A DNA stretch of 8,095 bases from Halanaerobiales bacterium (GCA_023128035.1 JAGMES010000184.1:1-8095); one strand, 5' to 3'. Shown: positions 1-6,894, counted from the first letter of the stretch. Numbers and translations: made by a program. Notes: generated by a model from the letters alone, not told the origin.

Positions 1-32
1 ATGCAAGCTCTTGTGCGACTACTTTTTGTGGG

Positions 33-617
33 CTAATCATCAGATATAATACCATGCAAAATCATATTATATGCAAAATCAATCATCTCAGATTGATTTT
101 GTATATTCTGATCAAACAGACTCCCACCTGCACTTTTTATTGTACCCACAATCAGTAATGCCACATATTTAGAAGAACAGGGGCGAAATATTCCTTCAGC
201 AATACCTCGTTCAATCACCAATTCAACCATATTAACTATTTCTTTGAATTTTATAAACAGCTTTTGTTTAAATTCTTCATCAGTTAATCGAATATTATTG
301 AAAAAGATATGAGCAAAGTCTCGATTTTTCTGCATAGATTTAACTCCAACCTCTATGAACTCTCTCAAAATCAAATCTGGAGAAAGAGGTTTAGTCACTA
401 AAATTTTTAATCCTTCAAAAAAAATATTAGCATTTTCCCAAACCATTGTTTTAAAAAGTTCATCCTTACTTGAAAAATACCAGTACAATGTTCCTTTACC
501 GACTTCTGCATGATTTGCAATAGCCGACATTGTAGTCTCATGATAGCCATTTTTTAAAAAAAGTTCACTCGCTGATCTTAATATCCTCTCTTTCATAGAA
601 GTTTCTTTCTCTATCAC
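33..617 (-). CDS. TetR/AcrR-family transcriptional regulator
   Basis: A 194-residue DNA-binding repressor of the TetR family, a usual length for the family. The N-terminal helix-turn-helix is clear: residues 8-30 form the first helix region (MKERILRSASELF, then NGYHETTM), followed by the recognition segment AEVGKGTLYWYFSSKDELF (about 38-56), which is the family signature. Residues 60-190 are the variable, mostly helical ligand-binding and dimerisation domain, so the inducer cannot be read from sequence. The start is GTG at 617, chosen because AGGAAGTGAT lies just upstream; the in-frame ATG at 596 has no good ribosome site. A strong promoter and an operator-like dyad lie directly upstream, so autorepression is likely. 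Genes of this type often control an adjacent efflux or lipid operon; here the likely target is beyond coordinate 1. Family assignment is secure, specificity unknown. Confidence 0.93.
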   Translation of the reverse strand: MIEKETSMKERILRSASELFLKNGYHETTMSAIANHAEVGKGTLYWYFSSKDELFKTMVWENANIFFEGLKILVTKPLSPDLILREFIEVGVKSMQKNRDFAHIFFNNIRLTDEEFKQKLFIKFKEIVNMVELVIERGIAEGIFRPCSSKYVALLIVGTIKSAGGSLFDQNIQNQSEMIDFAYNMILHGIISDD

Positions 618-620
618 CGA

Positions 621-631
621 ATCACTTCCTT
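621..631 (-). promoter_or_regulatory. Ribosome binding site that fixes the TetR start
   Basis: On the minus strand this reads AAGGAAGTGAT, one mismatch from the full anti-SD complement AAGGAGGTGAT. The AGGAAG core ends 7 nt before the GTG at 617. It supports that GTG over the in-frame ATG at 596, which has no purine-rich site at a usable distance. Confidence 0.75.
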
Positions 632-642
632 CTAATTTCTAA

Positions 643-660
643 ACCGACCAGTCAGTCAGT
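643..660 (-). promoter_or_regulatory. Operator-like dyad for the TetR regulator
   Basis: The minus strand reads ACTGACTGACTGGTCGGT. Its 14-bp part at 643-656 is an imperfect palindrome (10 of 14 positions symmetric), built from the GACTG/CGGTC half-sites often seen in TetR-family operators. It lies just downstream of the -10 element and before the ribosome site, so a bound dimer would block transcription start or early elongation. Binding by the adjacent TetR protein is an inference from position. Confidence 0.6.
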
Positions 661-668
661 TTTAATGA

Positions 669-697
669 ATCGTACCATATTGCTTTGTTTTTGTCAA
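669..697 (-). promoter_or_regulatory. Promoter of the TetR gene
   Basis: On the minus strand a perfect -35 TTGACA (692-697) and a -10 TACGAT (669-674, four of six consensus bases) are separated by exactly 17 bp. Transcription would start near 662, at the edge of the dyad at 643-660, and about 45 nt before the GTG start codon. This is a sigma-A-type promoter. Confidence 0.75.
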
Positions 698-725
698 CGT
701 CTTTTTACCATCCTTTTGTTTATCA

Positions 726-1027
726 TTATATTAAGCCAGTTATGAGAACTCCAACAACCATACCTCCAACAATTCCTATCGTAGCCCAATGACTTTCAGA
801 AAGATTATGCGCATCAGGTACTAATTCATCGAAAGTAATATAAAGCATTGCACCAGCAGCTAAACCCAAAGCTATGGATAAAGTATTTGGAGATAAGTCA
901 CCAAAGTACGCTCCTAACGCTGCACCAATTCCCATAGGGACACCTGCAAGGGCAGTTAGAGTCAAAATATGTTTTAAAGACATCTGTCTTAAACTCAATG
1001 TAGTACAATCCATAAAATTTTATTCAT
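726..1027 (-). pseudogene. ZIP-family metal transporter remnant, C-terminal half
   Basis: The open frame from 1013 gives 95 residues that match only the C-terminal half of bacterial ZIP (ZupT-like) divalent metal transporters. A helix at residues 13-37 (TALAGVPMGIGAALGAYFG) is followed by the helix with the family motif FDELVPDAH (61-69), and a last helix at 76-95. The N-terminal helices and the HNxPEG metal motif are absent; full proteins are about 240-270 residues. The good ribosome site AAGGGGG (1036-1042) sits 8 nt from a different ATG at 1025-1027, whose frame reads MNKILWIVLH and then stops at TGA. ZIP-like sequence begins around residue 7 of the other frame. This fits a deletion joining the first codons to the C-terminal half out of frame. 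A short membrane protein from ATG 1013 is possible, but its ribosome site would be 22 nt away. Confidence 0.72.
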
Positions 1028-1035
1028 TTCCTCTT

Positions 1036-1042
1036 CCCCCTT
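1036..1042 (-). promoter_or_regulatory. Ribosome site of the broken ZIP gene
   Basis: The minus strand reads AAGGGGG, 8 nt before ATG 1025-1027. That is the same sequence and spacing as the site of the radC-like gene. It directs ribosomes to the short frame ending at 995 and not to the ZIP-like frame that opens at 1013, which supports calling the ZIP gene broken. Confidence 0.6.
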
Positions 1043-1049
1043 CAATGAT

Positions 1050-1080
1050 ATTATACTCCATAGGGGGATAGGTAAGTCAA
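1050..1080 (-). promoter_or_regulatory. Promoter with 19-bp spacer upstream of the ZIP remnant
   Basis: On the minus strand, -35 TTGACT (1075-1080, five of six) and a perfect -10 TATAAT (1050-1055) are separated by 19 bp. The spacer contains TATCCCCCTATGGAG, a C-rich/G-rich imperfect dyad running into the -10. A long spacer is typical of MerR-family metal-responsive promoters, and C-run/G-run dyads are typical of CsoR-family operators, so metal control is plausible for a metal transporter gene. No MerR or CsoR gene is present here, so the regulator is inferred only. Confidence 0.6.
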
Positions 1081-1087
1081 GTAAAAG

Positions 1088-1119
1088 ATAAACCTGCAGC
1101 ATCTTGGCTACAGGTTTAT
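1088..1119 (-). terminator. Rho-independent terminator of the radC-like gene
   Basis: Two 13-nt arms (1088-1100 and 1107-1119) pair along their full length with one G-U wobble, closing a 6-nt loop. On the minus strand the right-hand arm is followed by CTTTTACTT. It begins 2 nt after the radC-like stop codon and ends just before the next promoter, so it separates the two transcription units. Confidence 0.85.
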
Positions 1120-1121
1120 AA

Positions 1122-1856
1122 TTATAAAAGGTTCAATTGTTCAAAACTTTTAAAACCTTCTTGAAGAATAATTACATGATCTAAAAAGTCCACATCCAAT
1201 ACCTCTCCAGCACTGACCAATCGCTTAGTACGTAAAATATCTTTCTTAGAAGGATTAGATAAATGATTTAAATGATTATGGGCTAAAATAATAGATGCTT
1301 TTTTCGGCAACAACATTGCAGTTCTAAAAACTAATTTTGGATCATAACTGATCCGCTTATTTGTTCCTTCTCCTAAAAGTTCCCAAGTGATTAAACGACT
1401 TTCTTCATCTAAAAAGAATATCATCATCCGCTTTTTGTCCAATCCATTAAATTTAACAAACAGATTATAAACATCTGTTGGAGATTGAACAAACTGTCCA
1501 ACATGAGTCATCTTTTCAAAACGATTCAAATTACATTTAACAAGAAACTCTTCTACAGAACTAATTTGTTGAATGGATTCATAAAAGTCTAACTGATCAT
1601 TGCAATTAATACTAGGTTCCCTCTTAGCTAAAAAAACCTCTTCTGAAGAAAGCTCTAGATGAAGGGTAATCTCTACAATATCTTCAAATGGATTAAGGTC
1701 AACAACTTGGTACTCTTTTTGATGGCATTTATTACAACGGAACAAAACAACTGTTTGGCCAGCATATTTTCCTATATTTTTATCAAAAGTCCCGATTCCT
1801 AATAAATCCTGCTTCTGAATCTCTCCACCACAATGTGTGCAATTTAATTTTGTCAT
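1122..1856 (-). CDS. RadC-like JAMM/MPN protein with N-terminal zinc-ribbon-like module
   Basis: A 244-residue protein in two parts. Residues 1-50 carry two CXXC pairs (C6/C9 and C41/C44), a zinc-ribbon-like arrangement. Residues 121-244 match the RadC/UPF0758 domain: QSPTDVYNLF, then FFLDEESRLITWELLGEGT, then ILAHNHLNHLSNPSKKDI, and LDHVIIL near the end. The JAMM metal motif is intact: H193-X-H195-X7-S203-X2-D206, with E159 or E163 as the upstream acidic residue. The usual HxHPSG is changed to HNHLNH. Classical RadC proteins instead begin with a helix-hairpin-helix region, which is not visible here. The biochemical role of RadC-family proteins is unsettled, and the old DNA-repair assignment is doubtful; a metal-dependent hydrolase is likely from the fold. 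The start at 1856 has AAGGGGG 8 nt upstream. The gene has its own terminator and stands alone. Confidence 0.85.
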   Translation of the reverse strand: MTKLNCTHCGGEIQKQDLLGIGTFDKNIGKYAGQTVVLFRCNKCHQKEYQVVDLNPFEDIVEITLHLELSSEEVFLAKREPSINCNDQLDFYESIQQISSVEEFLVKCNLNRFEKMTHVGQFVQSPTDVYNLFVKFNGLDKKRMMIFFLDEESRLITWELLGEGTNKRISYDPKLVFRTAMLLPKKASIILAHNHLNHLSNPSKKDILRTKRLVSAGEVLDVDFLDHVIILQEGFKSFEQLNLL

Positions 1857-2195
1857 AGGTAGTACCCCCTTCTTTTTAGACCGCTCCTACTCTCTACTCA
1901 GAATGCACAAACTCACCTACAGGTTTGTTCCCTCACACGTACACGATATCAAAAGAAGACGTTGACAAACTAAATAAAAATTTCGACTTGCTAAATTATA
2001 TTGTTGAACACCCTAAAATATTATAATTTCTTTTACCTGGATTATAGGATATGATACTGTAGTTATGTATTCGCTAAATAATAAAAGTTATCCTTTAGAT
2101 TTAATCTAATATTATTCGTTAAATTATGGTATGCTATTTTATTATTCGACAATGTTTTTTGTGATTCAAGCTAATTTTAAAGCATTCATTAGAAT
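1857..2195. other. AT-rich intergenic region without a convincing gene
   Basis: About 340 nt between the radC-like start and the radical SAM terminator. The part nearest radC (1861-1960) is richer in G+C and contains a small inverted repeat, ACAAAC at 1907-1912 with GTTTGT at 1923-1928, and the ribosome site AAGGGGG at 1865-1871. From about 1970 to 2195 the DNA is very AT-rich. Three minus-strand TATAAT hexamers (1995-2000, 2020-2025, 2041-2046) could serve as -10 elements for the radC-like gene, but none has a recognisable -35 at 16-18 bp. Only frames of about 33 codons or fewer occur, without ribosome sites. No riboswitch or tRNA was recognised. Confidence 0.5.
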
Positions 2196-2229
2196 AAAAA
2201 ACTGTAGTTGAACTAACTACAGTTTTTTT
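2196..2229 (-). terminator. Rho-independent terminator of the radical SAM gene (symmetrical)
   Basis: A perfect 14-bp stem (AAAAAACTGTAGTT at 2196-2209 with its complement at 2215-2228) closes a 5-nt loop. The arms end in A and T runs on both sides, so it could work in either direction. On the minus strand it lies 29 nt after the radical SAM stop codon and gives a six-T run. Confidence 0.9.
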
Positions 2230-2258
2230 GACCATATTACTTTTAGCTAAATAAATTG

Positions 2259-4199
2259 TTAACAAATCTTTTTCTTCCTTAAAAATTCAATATTCTCCAC
2301 CACTTCTTCATCATAATCTAACTTATCAACAATTTCATCTACTCCAAATCCTTCAGTTATTAAATCCAATATTGACTTAATCTCTTTTCTCAAAGAATAA
2401 ATTTTCTTCCAATACAAATCCACTATCATAAGTTGGTCTTGATAAATTTTATAATAAATCCACGGTTTTAAACAGAGTGATTCATCATTTATTGCTCTAT
2501 TTTTAATATTTCCATCAATGGGAATAAGCAAAACCCAATGATCTCTGAAAATTATATTCTGTCTTAAAAACATTCCCATAGGTTCTGCCTTCACCCTCTT
2601 CAAAAGCTCTTCTAACTTTTCTTCATCTGTACCTTTTAAATATTTAAAAACAGAAGTCATAGCTAGCTCCTTTTGAGTAGGGTCAATTTTAATAAAAAAT
2701 TCATCAGGAGAATAACTCACTTGAGAATACTTACCCAAAGCAAATTTTCCACAGCCTGTCGAATGAATATATACTTCATTTTTGCTAATAAATTCAATGG
2801 TTTCCATAGCTTCATCAAAGGTTTCTGTAGGAAAACCGAAAAAGAAAAATAAATGATTCCAAAACCCAACATCATAACTTTCTTTTAATATTTTTTCAAC
2901 AATATCAGTTTGAATTCCCTTTTTAATCATCTTTAAAACTCTTGGATTTCCACTCTCTAACCCAAAGAAAATAATCCGCAAACCTGCATTATAGGCTCTT
3001 TGCAAAAGTTCTCTAGAAAAATCTTTATCAAATCGAGCATCAGTTGACCAAAAAATATTTAGATTTTCTTCTTCAATAAGTTCCACCAATTCCTGCAAGG
3101 CATCAGGCCTAATAGCCTCATCTGTAAAATTTATATATTGAACCCCATACTTTCTTTGAAGGTATTTAATATCATATAAGATATTCTCTTTAGATCGTTT
3201 TTGATAATGATCTTGATAAATATAAGCATGATCACAAAAGGTACACTTTCCCCAATAACATCCTCGAGAAGTCAATAAAGGAAGAACAGGTTCAGGCCAA
3301 AAATATAATCCTAAACGTTCTTCATCAAATTCAGGGCAAGGTAAACTATTGATTTCAACTAAAGAACCAATCTTATTTATCACAACCTTACCTTCGTGAT
3401 TTCGATAGATCAAATTAGGGACATCTTTAAGCTCATCCCCGTTTTCAAGGGTAAGAATTAATTTATGTAAAGATTCTTCACCTTCAAACATAACTATACC
3501 ATCAATCAAATCAAATAATTCAGGATAACCTTTCAATGACTCTCCCCATCGACTGGCAATACTCCCACCCAAAATAATTTTAAGCTTAGGAATTCTTTCT
3601 TTTATCATAGAGGCTAAGATAAATGTAGGAATGACTTGCAAAGGGCCAGAAACTGATAAACCAATCAAATCTATATCCTGAATTATAGTGTCAAGATAAT
3701 CTTCAAAAATTGGATAAAAAATATGTTTTTCTCTCTCATCCACACTTCGCATAATATTTTTAACTTCGCCATAATCATACTTATAATTTCCATAGCCAAA
3801 CTCAATACTCTCTGGAGAATAGGCCAAAGACCAGATTTCTAGACAATATTCTAAAAAACCCCGGCATTTTATATAGACATCTAAATTGAGACTATCACGA
3901 CTTCTAAACTGAGCTTTCACCTTTTCCACGTTTTGCAATAAATAATCATTCATCCATTCAAAATTATGAATTTTCTTTTTTTCTTCTTCAGAATACTCAT
4001 TTTTTATGGTTCTCTCCCTAATAATCTTAATCGCTCTAGATAGATAAGATGGAGATAAAATTCTATCATAGGTAAAGATATTTAAATCAAACTGTTCTAC
4101 GTCAATCCCCTTTTCTTTAAGGTATGAGAAAAGACTAGGAATGCTCAAATATGGTTGTGTAACTTCCCAAGAAGGTGGAAAAATCAATTTAACTTTCAT
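2259..4199 (-). CDS. B12-binding-type radical SAM protein with PqqD-like C-terminus
   Basis: A 646-residue radical SAM enzyme. Residues 1-280 resemble the cobalamin-binding Rossmann-like N-terminus of B12-dependent radical SAM proteins: MKVKLIFPPSW, then DLIGLSVSGPLQVIP (about 177-191) and KIILGGSIASRWG (207-219). The [4Fe-4S] cluster motif is RGCYWGKCTFC with C314, C319 and C322, so CX4CX2C in place of the usual CX3CX2C. Further family motifs are FTDEAIRPDAL (about 358-368), FFGLESGNPRVLKMIKKG (411-428) and FFGFPTETFDEAM (453-465). The last 60 residues (VDLYWKKIYSL, then ILDLITEGFGVDEIVDKL) look like the winged-helix fold of PqqD and of RiPP recognition elements; this is by eye and moderate. 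The start is ATG 4199, not GTG 4208, because that GTG lies inside the ribosome site. The gene is flanked by terminators on both sides and has no visible partner. Substrate is unknown; methyl transfer or peptide modification are the leading ideas. Confidence 0.88.
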   Translation of the reverse strand: MKVKLIFPPSWEVTQPYLSIPSLFSYLKEKGIDVEQFDLNIFTYDRILSPSYLSRAIKIIRERTIKNEYSEEEKKKIHNFEWMNDYLLQNVEKVKAQFRSRDSLNLDVYIKCRGFLEYCLEIWSLAYSPESIEFGYGNYKYDYGEVKNIMRSVDEREKHIFYPIFEDYLDTIIQDIDLIGLSVSGPLQVIPTFILASMIKERIPKLKIILGGSIASRWGESLKGYPELFDLIDGIVMFEGEESLHKLILTLENGDELKDVPNLIYRNHEGKVVINKIGSLVEINSLPCPEFDEERLGLYFWPEPVLPLLTSRGCYWGKCTFCDHAYIYQDHYQKRSKENILYDIKYLQRKYGVQYINFTDEAIRPDALQELVELIEEENLNIFWSTDARFDKDFSRELLQRAYNAGLRIIFFGLESGNPRVLKMIKKGIQTDIVEKILKESYDVGFWNHLFFFFGFPTETFDEAMETIEFISKNEVYIHSTGCGKFALGKYSQVSYSPDEFFIKIDPTQKELAMTSVFKYLKGTDEEKLEELLKRVKAEPMGMFLRQNIIFRDHWVLLIPIDGNIKNRAINDESLCLKPWIYYKIYQDQLMIVDLYWKKIYSLRKEIKSILDLITEGFGVDEIVDKLDYDEEVVENIEFLRKKKIC

Positions 4200-4205
4200 T
4201 TTTAA

Positions 4206-4213
4206 CACTTCCT
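4206..4213 (-). promoter_or_regulatory. Ribosome site that fixes the radical SAM start
   Basis: The minus strand reads AGGAAGTG, with the AGGAAG core 8 nt before the ATG at 4197-4199. A GTG three codons upstream (4206-4208) overlaps this site and so is a poor start. No clear promoter was found in the short gap before the gene. Confidence 0.7.
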
Positions 4214-4234
4214 CTAATAATCTTGATCATTATT

Positions 4235-4266
4235 AAAAGGGTTGGAAATTACATCCCAACCCTTTT
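4235..4266 (-). terminator. Rho-independent terminator of the mtnA-ahcY-mtaD operon
   Basis: A perfect 11-bp stem, AAAAGGGTTGG (4235-4245) with its complement CCAACCCTTTT (4256-4266), closes a 10-nt loop. On the minus strand it ends in TTTTAATAAT, 19 nt after the mtaD stop codon. The T run after the stem is short, so some read-through into the radical SAM gene is possible. Confidence 0.78.
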
Positions 4267-4285
4267 CTAAATCAATGTATTATTT

Positions 4286-5590
4286 TTAGCGATTTACTAA
4301 TTCCTGAGCTGCTCTCTCTGCTTCAAAAATAATTTTTTCCTCATCAATTGTCTTCATCTCGCGATTTTCCATCAAAATCTTACCATTAACTATAACAGTC
4401 TCAATATCACTTGATTGAGCTGAATAAACAGTATGTGCAATAATATTGTGGCGTGGTGTTAGATGAGGTTTCTTAAAGTCAAAGATTACCAAATCAGCTT
4501 TTTTACCTACTTCTAAAGTACCTAATTCATCATTTTGACCAATTACCTGTGCTCCGTATATCGTACCCATCCGTAAGCACTCATATGCAGGTAAAGCTGT
4601 AGAATCCATAGTTCCTACCTTTTGCAATAATGCAGCAGTACTCATCTCTTCTAATAAATCGAGATTATTATTACTAGAAGCACCATCAGTACCAATTCCG
4701 ACAATAAGACCCTCATTCATCATCCGTTGAATAGGTGCTATACCACTAGCAAGTTTCATATTACTTTGTGGATTATGTGCTATCCCCAAAGCTTTTGCCT
4801 GTTTCATTATTGCAAAATCTTCATCTGTAAGATGAACACAATGAGCTGCTAAAACAGGATATTCAAAAAGTCCTACTTCTGCCATCAGCTGAATTGGTGT
4901 TTTACCATATTGATCTTTGATAGTCTTAATTTCAGTCTCAGTTTCACAAAGATGAATATGAAGAGGTACATTCAGTTCATCAGCAATCTTTAAAATACGC
5001 TTTAAATAATCAGGTGGGCAGGTATAAGGAGCATGAGGACCTAACATAGTATGAATCCGTCCATCAGCTTTTCCTTCCCAGTCAATGCAGAACTGACGAC
5101 CAACTTCTAAATCCTTCTCACCATTTGAGCCAACCCCAATCATCCCATGGGATAAAACTCCACGAATTCCTGACTCCTCAACAGCTTTAGCTGTCTCATC
5201 CATATAAAAATACATATCAGCAAAACAGGTAGTTCCTGATTTAATCATCTCCAATATAGCAACCATTGAGCCCCAATATACATCTTTTGCGGTCAATTTC
5301 GCTTCTATAGGCCAGATTTTTTTCTCCATCCATTCCATTAATGGTAGATCATCTGCATAACTACGAAACAATGTCATGGCTGCATGAGTATGGGTATTGA
5401 TCAATCCAGGCATAATTACCTTATCTTTAGCTTCGATTACCCGGTTAAATTCCCATTCTTCGGGAAGATCATTTGCTTGTCCTACAAATATAAATTTATC
5501 ATCTACAATGACAACTGCACTATCACAGATGACATGAGTATCTTTTTTCATGGTCATCAAATCTGCACCACGAATCAATAATTTTCCCAT
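4286..5590 (-). CDS. mtaD: 5-methylthioadenosine/S-adenosylhomocysteine deaminase
   Basis: A 434-residue cytosolic metal-dependent deaminase of the amidohydrolase superfamily. It converts S-adenosylhomocysteine to S-inosylhomocysteine and methylthioadenosine to methylthioinosine; relatives also accept 5'-deoxyadenosine. Visible motifs are PGLINTHTHAAMTLFRSYADD with metal ligands H67 and H69, LGPHAPYTCP (H186), HIHLCETETE with ligand H213 and catalytic E216, AAHCVHL (H250), NPQSNMKLASG (273-283), and GIGTDGASSNNNLDLLEEM with ligand D302. The C-terminal LGTLEVGKKADLVIFD closes the composite beta-sandwich typical of the family. All expected active-site residues are present and the length is normal. 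The start has GAGGAGG 8 nt upstream. It is the third gene of the operon, 38 nt after ahcY, and is followed by a terminator. A generic chlorohydrolase name is possible, but the neighbours favour this role. Confidence 0.92.
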   Translation of the reverse strand: MGKLLIRGADLMTMKKDTHVICDSAVVIVDDKFIFVGQANDLPEEWEFNRVIEAKDKVIMPGLINTHTHAAMTLFRSYADDLPLMEWMEKKIWPIEAKLTAKDVYWGSMVAILEMIKSGTTCFADMYFYMDETAKAVEESGIRGVLSHGMIGVGSNGEKDLEVGRQFCIDWEGKADGRIHTMLGPHAPYTCPPDYLKRILKIADELNVPLHIHLCETETEIKTIKDQYGKTPIQLMAEVGLFEYPVLAAHCVHLTDEDFAIMKQAKALGIAHNPQSNMKLASGIAPIQRMMNEGLIVGIGTDGASSNNNLDLLEEMSTAALLQKVGTMDSTALPAYECLRMGTIYGAQVIGQNDELGTLEVGKKADLVIFDFKKPHLTPRHNIIAHTVYSAQSSDIETVIVNGKILMENREMKTIDEEKIIFEAERAAQELVNR

Positions 5591-5628
5591 CTATTCAGCC
5601 TCCTCAAATATCTTACTCAAACTTGGGA

Positions 5629-6882
5629 CTAGGCTTTCCAACTTGCGAGATACTTAACCTGTTCATTAGTTAGTTCATCAATATTAACACCCAAACTCTT
5701 AAGGCGCATATTTGCTACATGTTCATCAATTTCTGCACTTACGGGATATAGTTTACCTTCTAAATTTTGGTAATTATCATTCATCTCTTTTATACTCATA
5801 GCCTGAAGAGCAAAAGTCATATCCATAATTTCAGCAGGATGACCATCTCCAGAAGCTAAATTAACTAATCTTCCTTCGGCCAATAAATATAATTTACGTC
5901 CATCAGGCATAGTGAACTCTCCGATATTATGTCTAGCTTCTCTTACAGATGTAGCCATCTTTCCAAGTTCTACTTTATCAATCTCACAATCAAAATGCCC
6001 TGCATTACTCATTATTGCATGATCTTTCATCACTTCAAAATGTTCCTTGCGGATTACATTGATATTTCCAGTTACTGTAACAAAGTAATCTCCTAATTTT
6101 GCAGCTTCAATCATTGGCATAACTCTAAATCCATCCATTACTGCTTCATTTGCTTTAATTGGGTCAATTTCAGTAACAATAACATTAGCACCCAGACCTT
6201 TTGCCCTCATTGCAATACCTTTACCACACCAACCATAACCGATTACTACTACATTCGTACCAGCTACAACCAAATTGGTTGTACGCATAATACCATCCCA
6301 TGTAGATTGACCAGTGCCATAACGATTATCGAAGAGATACTTACAATAAGCATCATTCACAGAAACCATTGGAAATTCCAATTCTCCTGCTTTTTCCATA
6401 GCAACGAGACGATGAATTCCAGTCGTTGTCTCTTCAGCTCCACCACGGATCTTAGGTAATAATTCACGGCGTGAAGTGTGAAGCATATGAACCATATCGC
6501 CACCATCATCAATAATTAAATCTGGTTCGCAATCTAACACCCAGTTCACTTGTTCCTCATATTCTTCGGCAGTACAATTGTGCCAATCATATACGGTAAT
6601 ACCATCTTCAACTAAAGCAGCTGCAATAGGATCTTGTGTAGATAATGGATTAGAACCTGTAATAACAACATCAGCTCCACCTGCCTGTACAACTTTAGCA
6701 AGATAGGCTGTCTTTGCTTCTAAATGAAGACAAATAGCCACAGTTAACCCTTTAAAAGGTTGCTCTTTTTCAAATACATTTCGTACCTCATTCAAAACCG
6801 GCATATGTTCTTGAACCCAACTTATTCTGCGATGCCCCTCAGCAGCAAGACTCATCTCCTTTACTTTTGACTCTCTTCTCAT
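5629..6882 (-). CDS. ahcY: S-adenosylhomocysteine (or S-inosylhomocysteine) hydrolase, short form
   Basis: A 417-residue NAD-dependent cytosolic hydrolase that releases homocysteine from S-adenosylhomocysteine. Visible features are [10 protein letters not shown] (81-90), DDGGDM with catalytic D126, AEETTTG with E151, [12 protein letters not shown] with N176, K181, D185 and N186, the NAD-binding GYGWCGKG (215-222) with E238 after the second strand, and NAGHFDCE with H296. It is the short, archaeal/Thermotoga-like form: it ends at [14 protein letters not shown] and lacks the C-terminal KPxxYRY tail that contacts NAD in the neighbouring subunit of longer enzymes. The base-contact loop reads HLEAKTA (53-59), where animal enzymes have HMTVETA, and T190 replaces the usual Cys. 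It lies 12 nt after mtnA, whose stop codon overlaps its GAGGGGG ribosome site. True substrate could be the inosyl form made by the mtaD product next door. Confidence 0.95.
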   Translation of the reverse strand: MRRESKVKEMSLAAEGHRRISWVQEHMPVLNEVRNVFEKEQPFKGLTVAICLHLEAKTAYLAKVVQAGGADVVITGSNPLSTQDPIAAALVEDGITVYDWHNCTAEEYEEQVNWVLDCEPDLIIDDGGDMVHMLHTSRRELLPKIRGGAEETTTGIHRLVAMEKAGELEFPMVSVNDAYCKYLFDNRYGTGQSTWDGIMRTTNLVVAGTNVVVIGYGWCGKGIAMRAKGLGANVIVTEIDPIKANEAVMDGFRVMPMIEAAKLGDYFVTVTGNINVIRKEHFEVMKDHAIMSNAGHFDCEIDKVELGKMATSVREARHNIGEFTMPDGRKLYLLAEGRLVNLASGDGHPAEIMDMTFALQAMSIKEMNDNYQNLEGKLYPVSAEIDEHVANMRLKSLGVNIDELTNEQVKYLASWKA

Positions 6883-6894
6883 TTTTTAACCCCC

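Noticed and set aside
1..32. Possible terminator or next gene after the TetR stop codon
   Set aside because: Only 32 nt remain, with no complete hairpin and no readable frame.
874..1071. Plus-strand 65-codon frame
   Set aside because: It is antisense to the ZIP remnant and its promoter, and the protein has no family resemblance or ribosome site.
1962..2027. Plus-strand promoter from TTGACA at 1962-1967 or TATAAT at 2022-2027
   Set aside because: Neither box has a partner at 16-18 bp, and no plus-strand gene follows.
2131..2211. A 26-codon plus-strand frame in the AT-rich gap
   Set aside because: No ribosome site or promoter, and it ends inside the terminator stem.
2134..2235. A 33-codon minus-strand frame just after the radical SAM gene, considered as a substrate peptide gene
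   Set aside because: It runs through the terminator hairpin, has no ribosome site, and its residues show no leader/core pattern.
5384..5581. Plus-strand 65-codon frame
   Set aside because: It is antisense to the start of mtaD, which is strongly supported by motifs.
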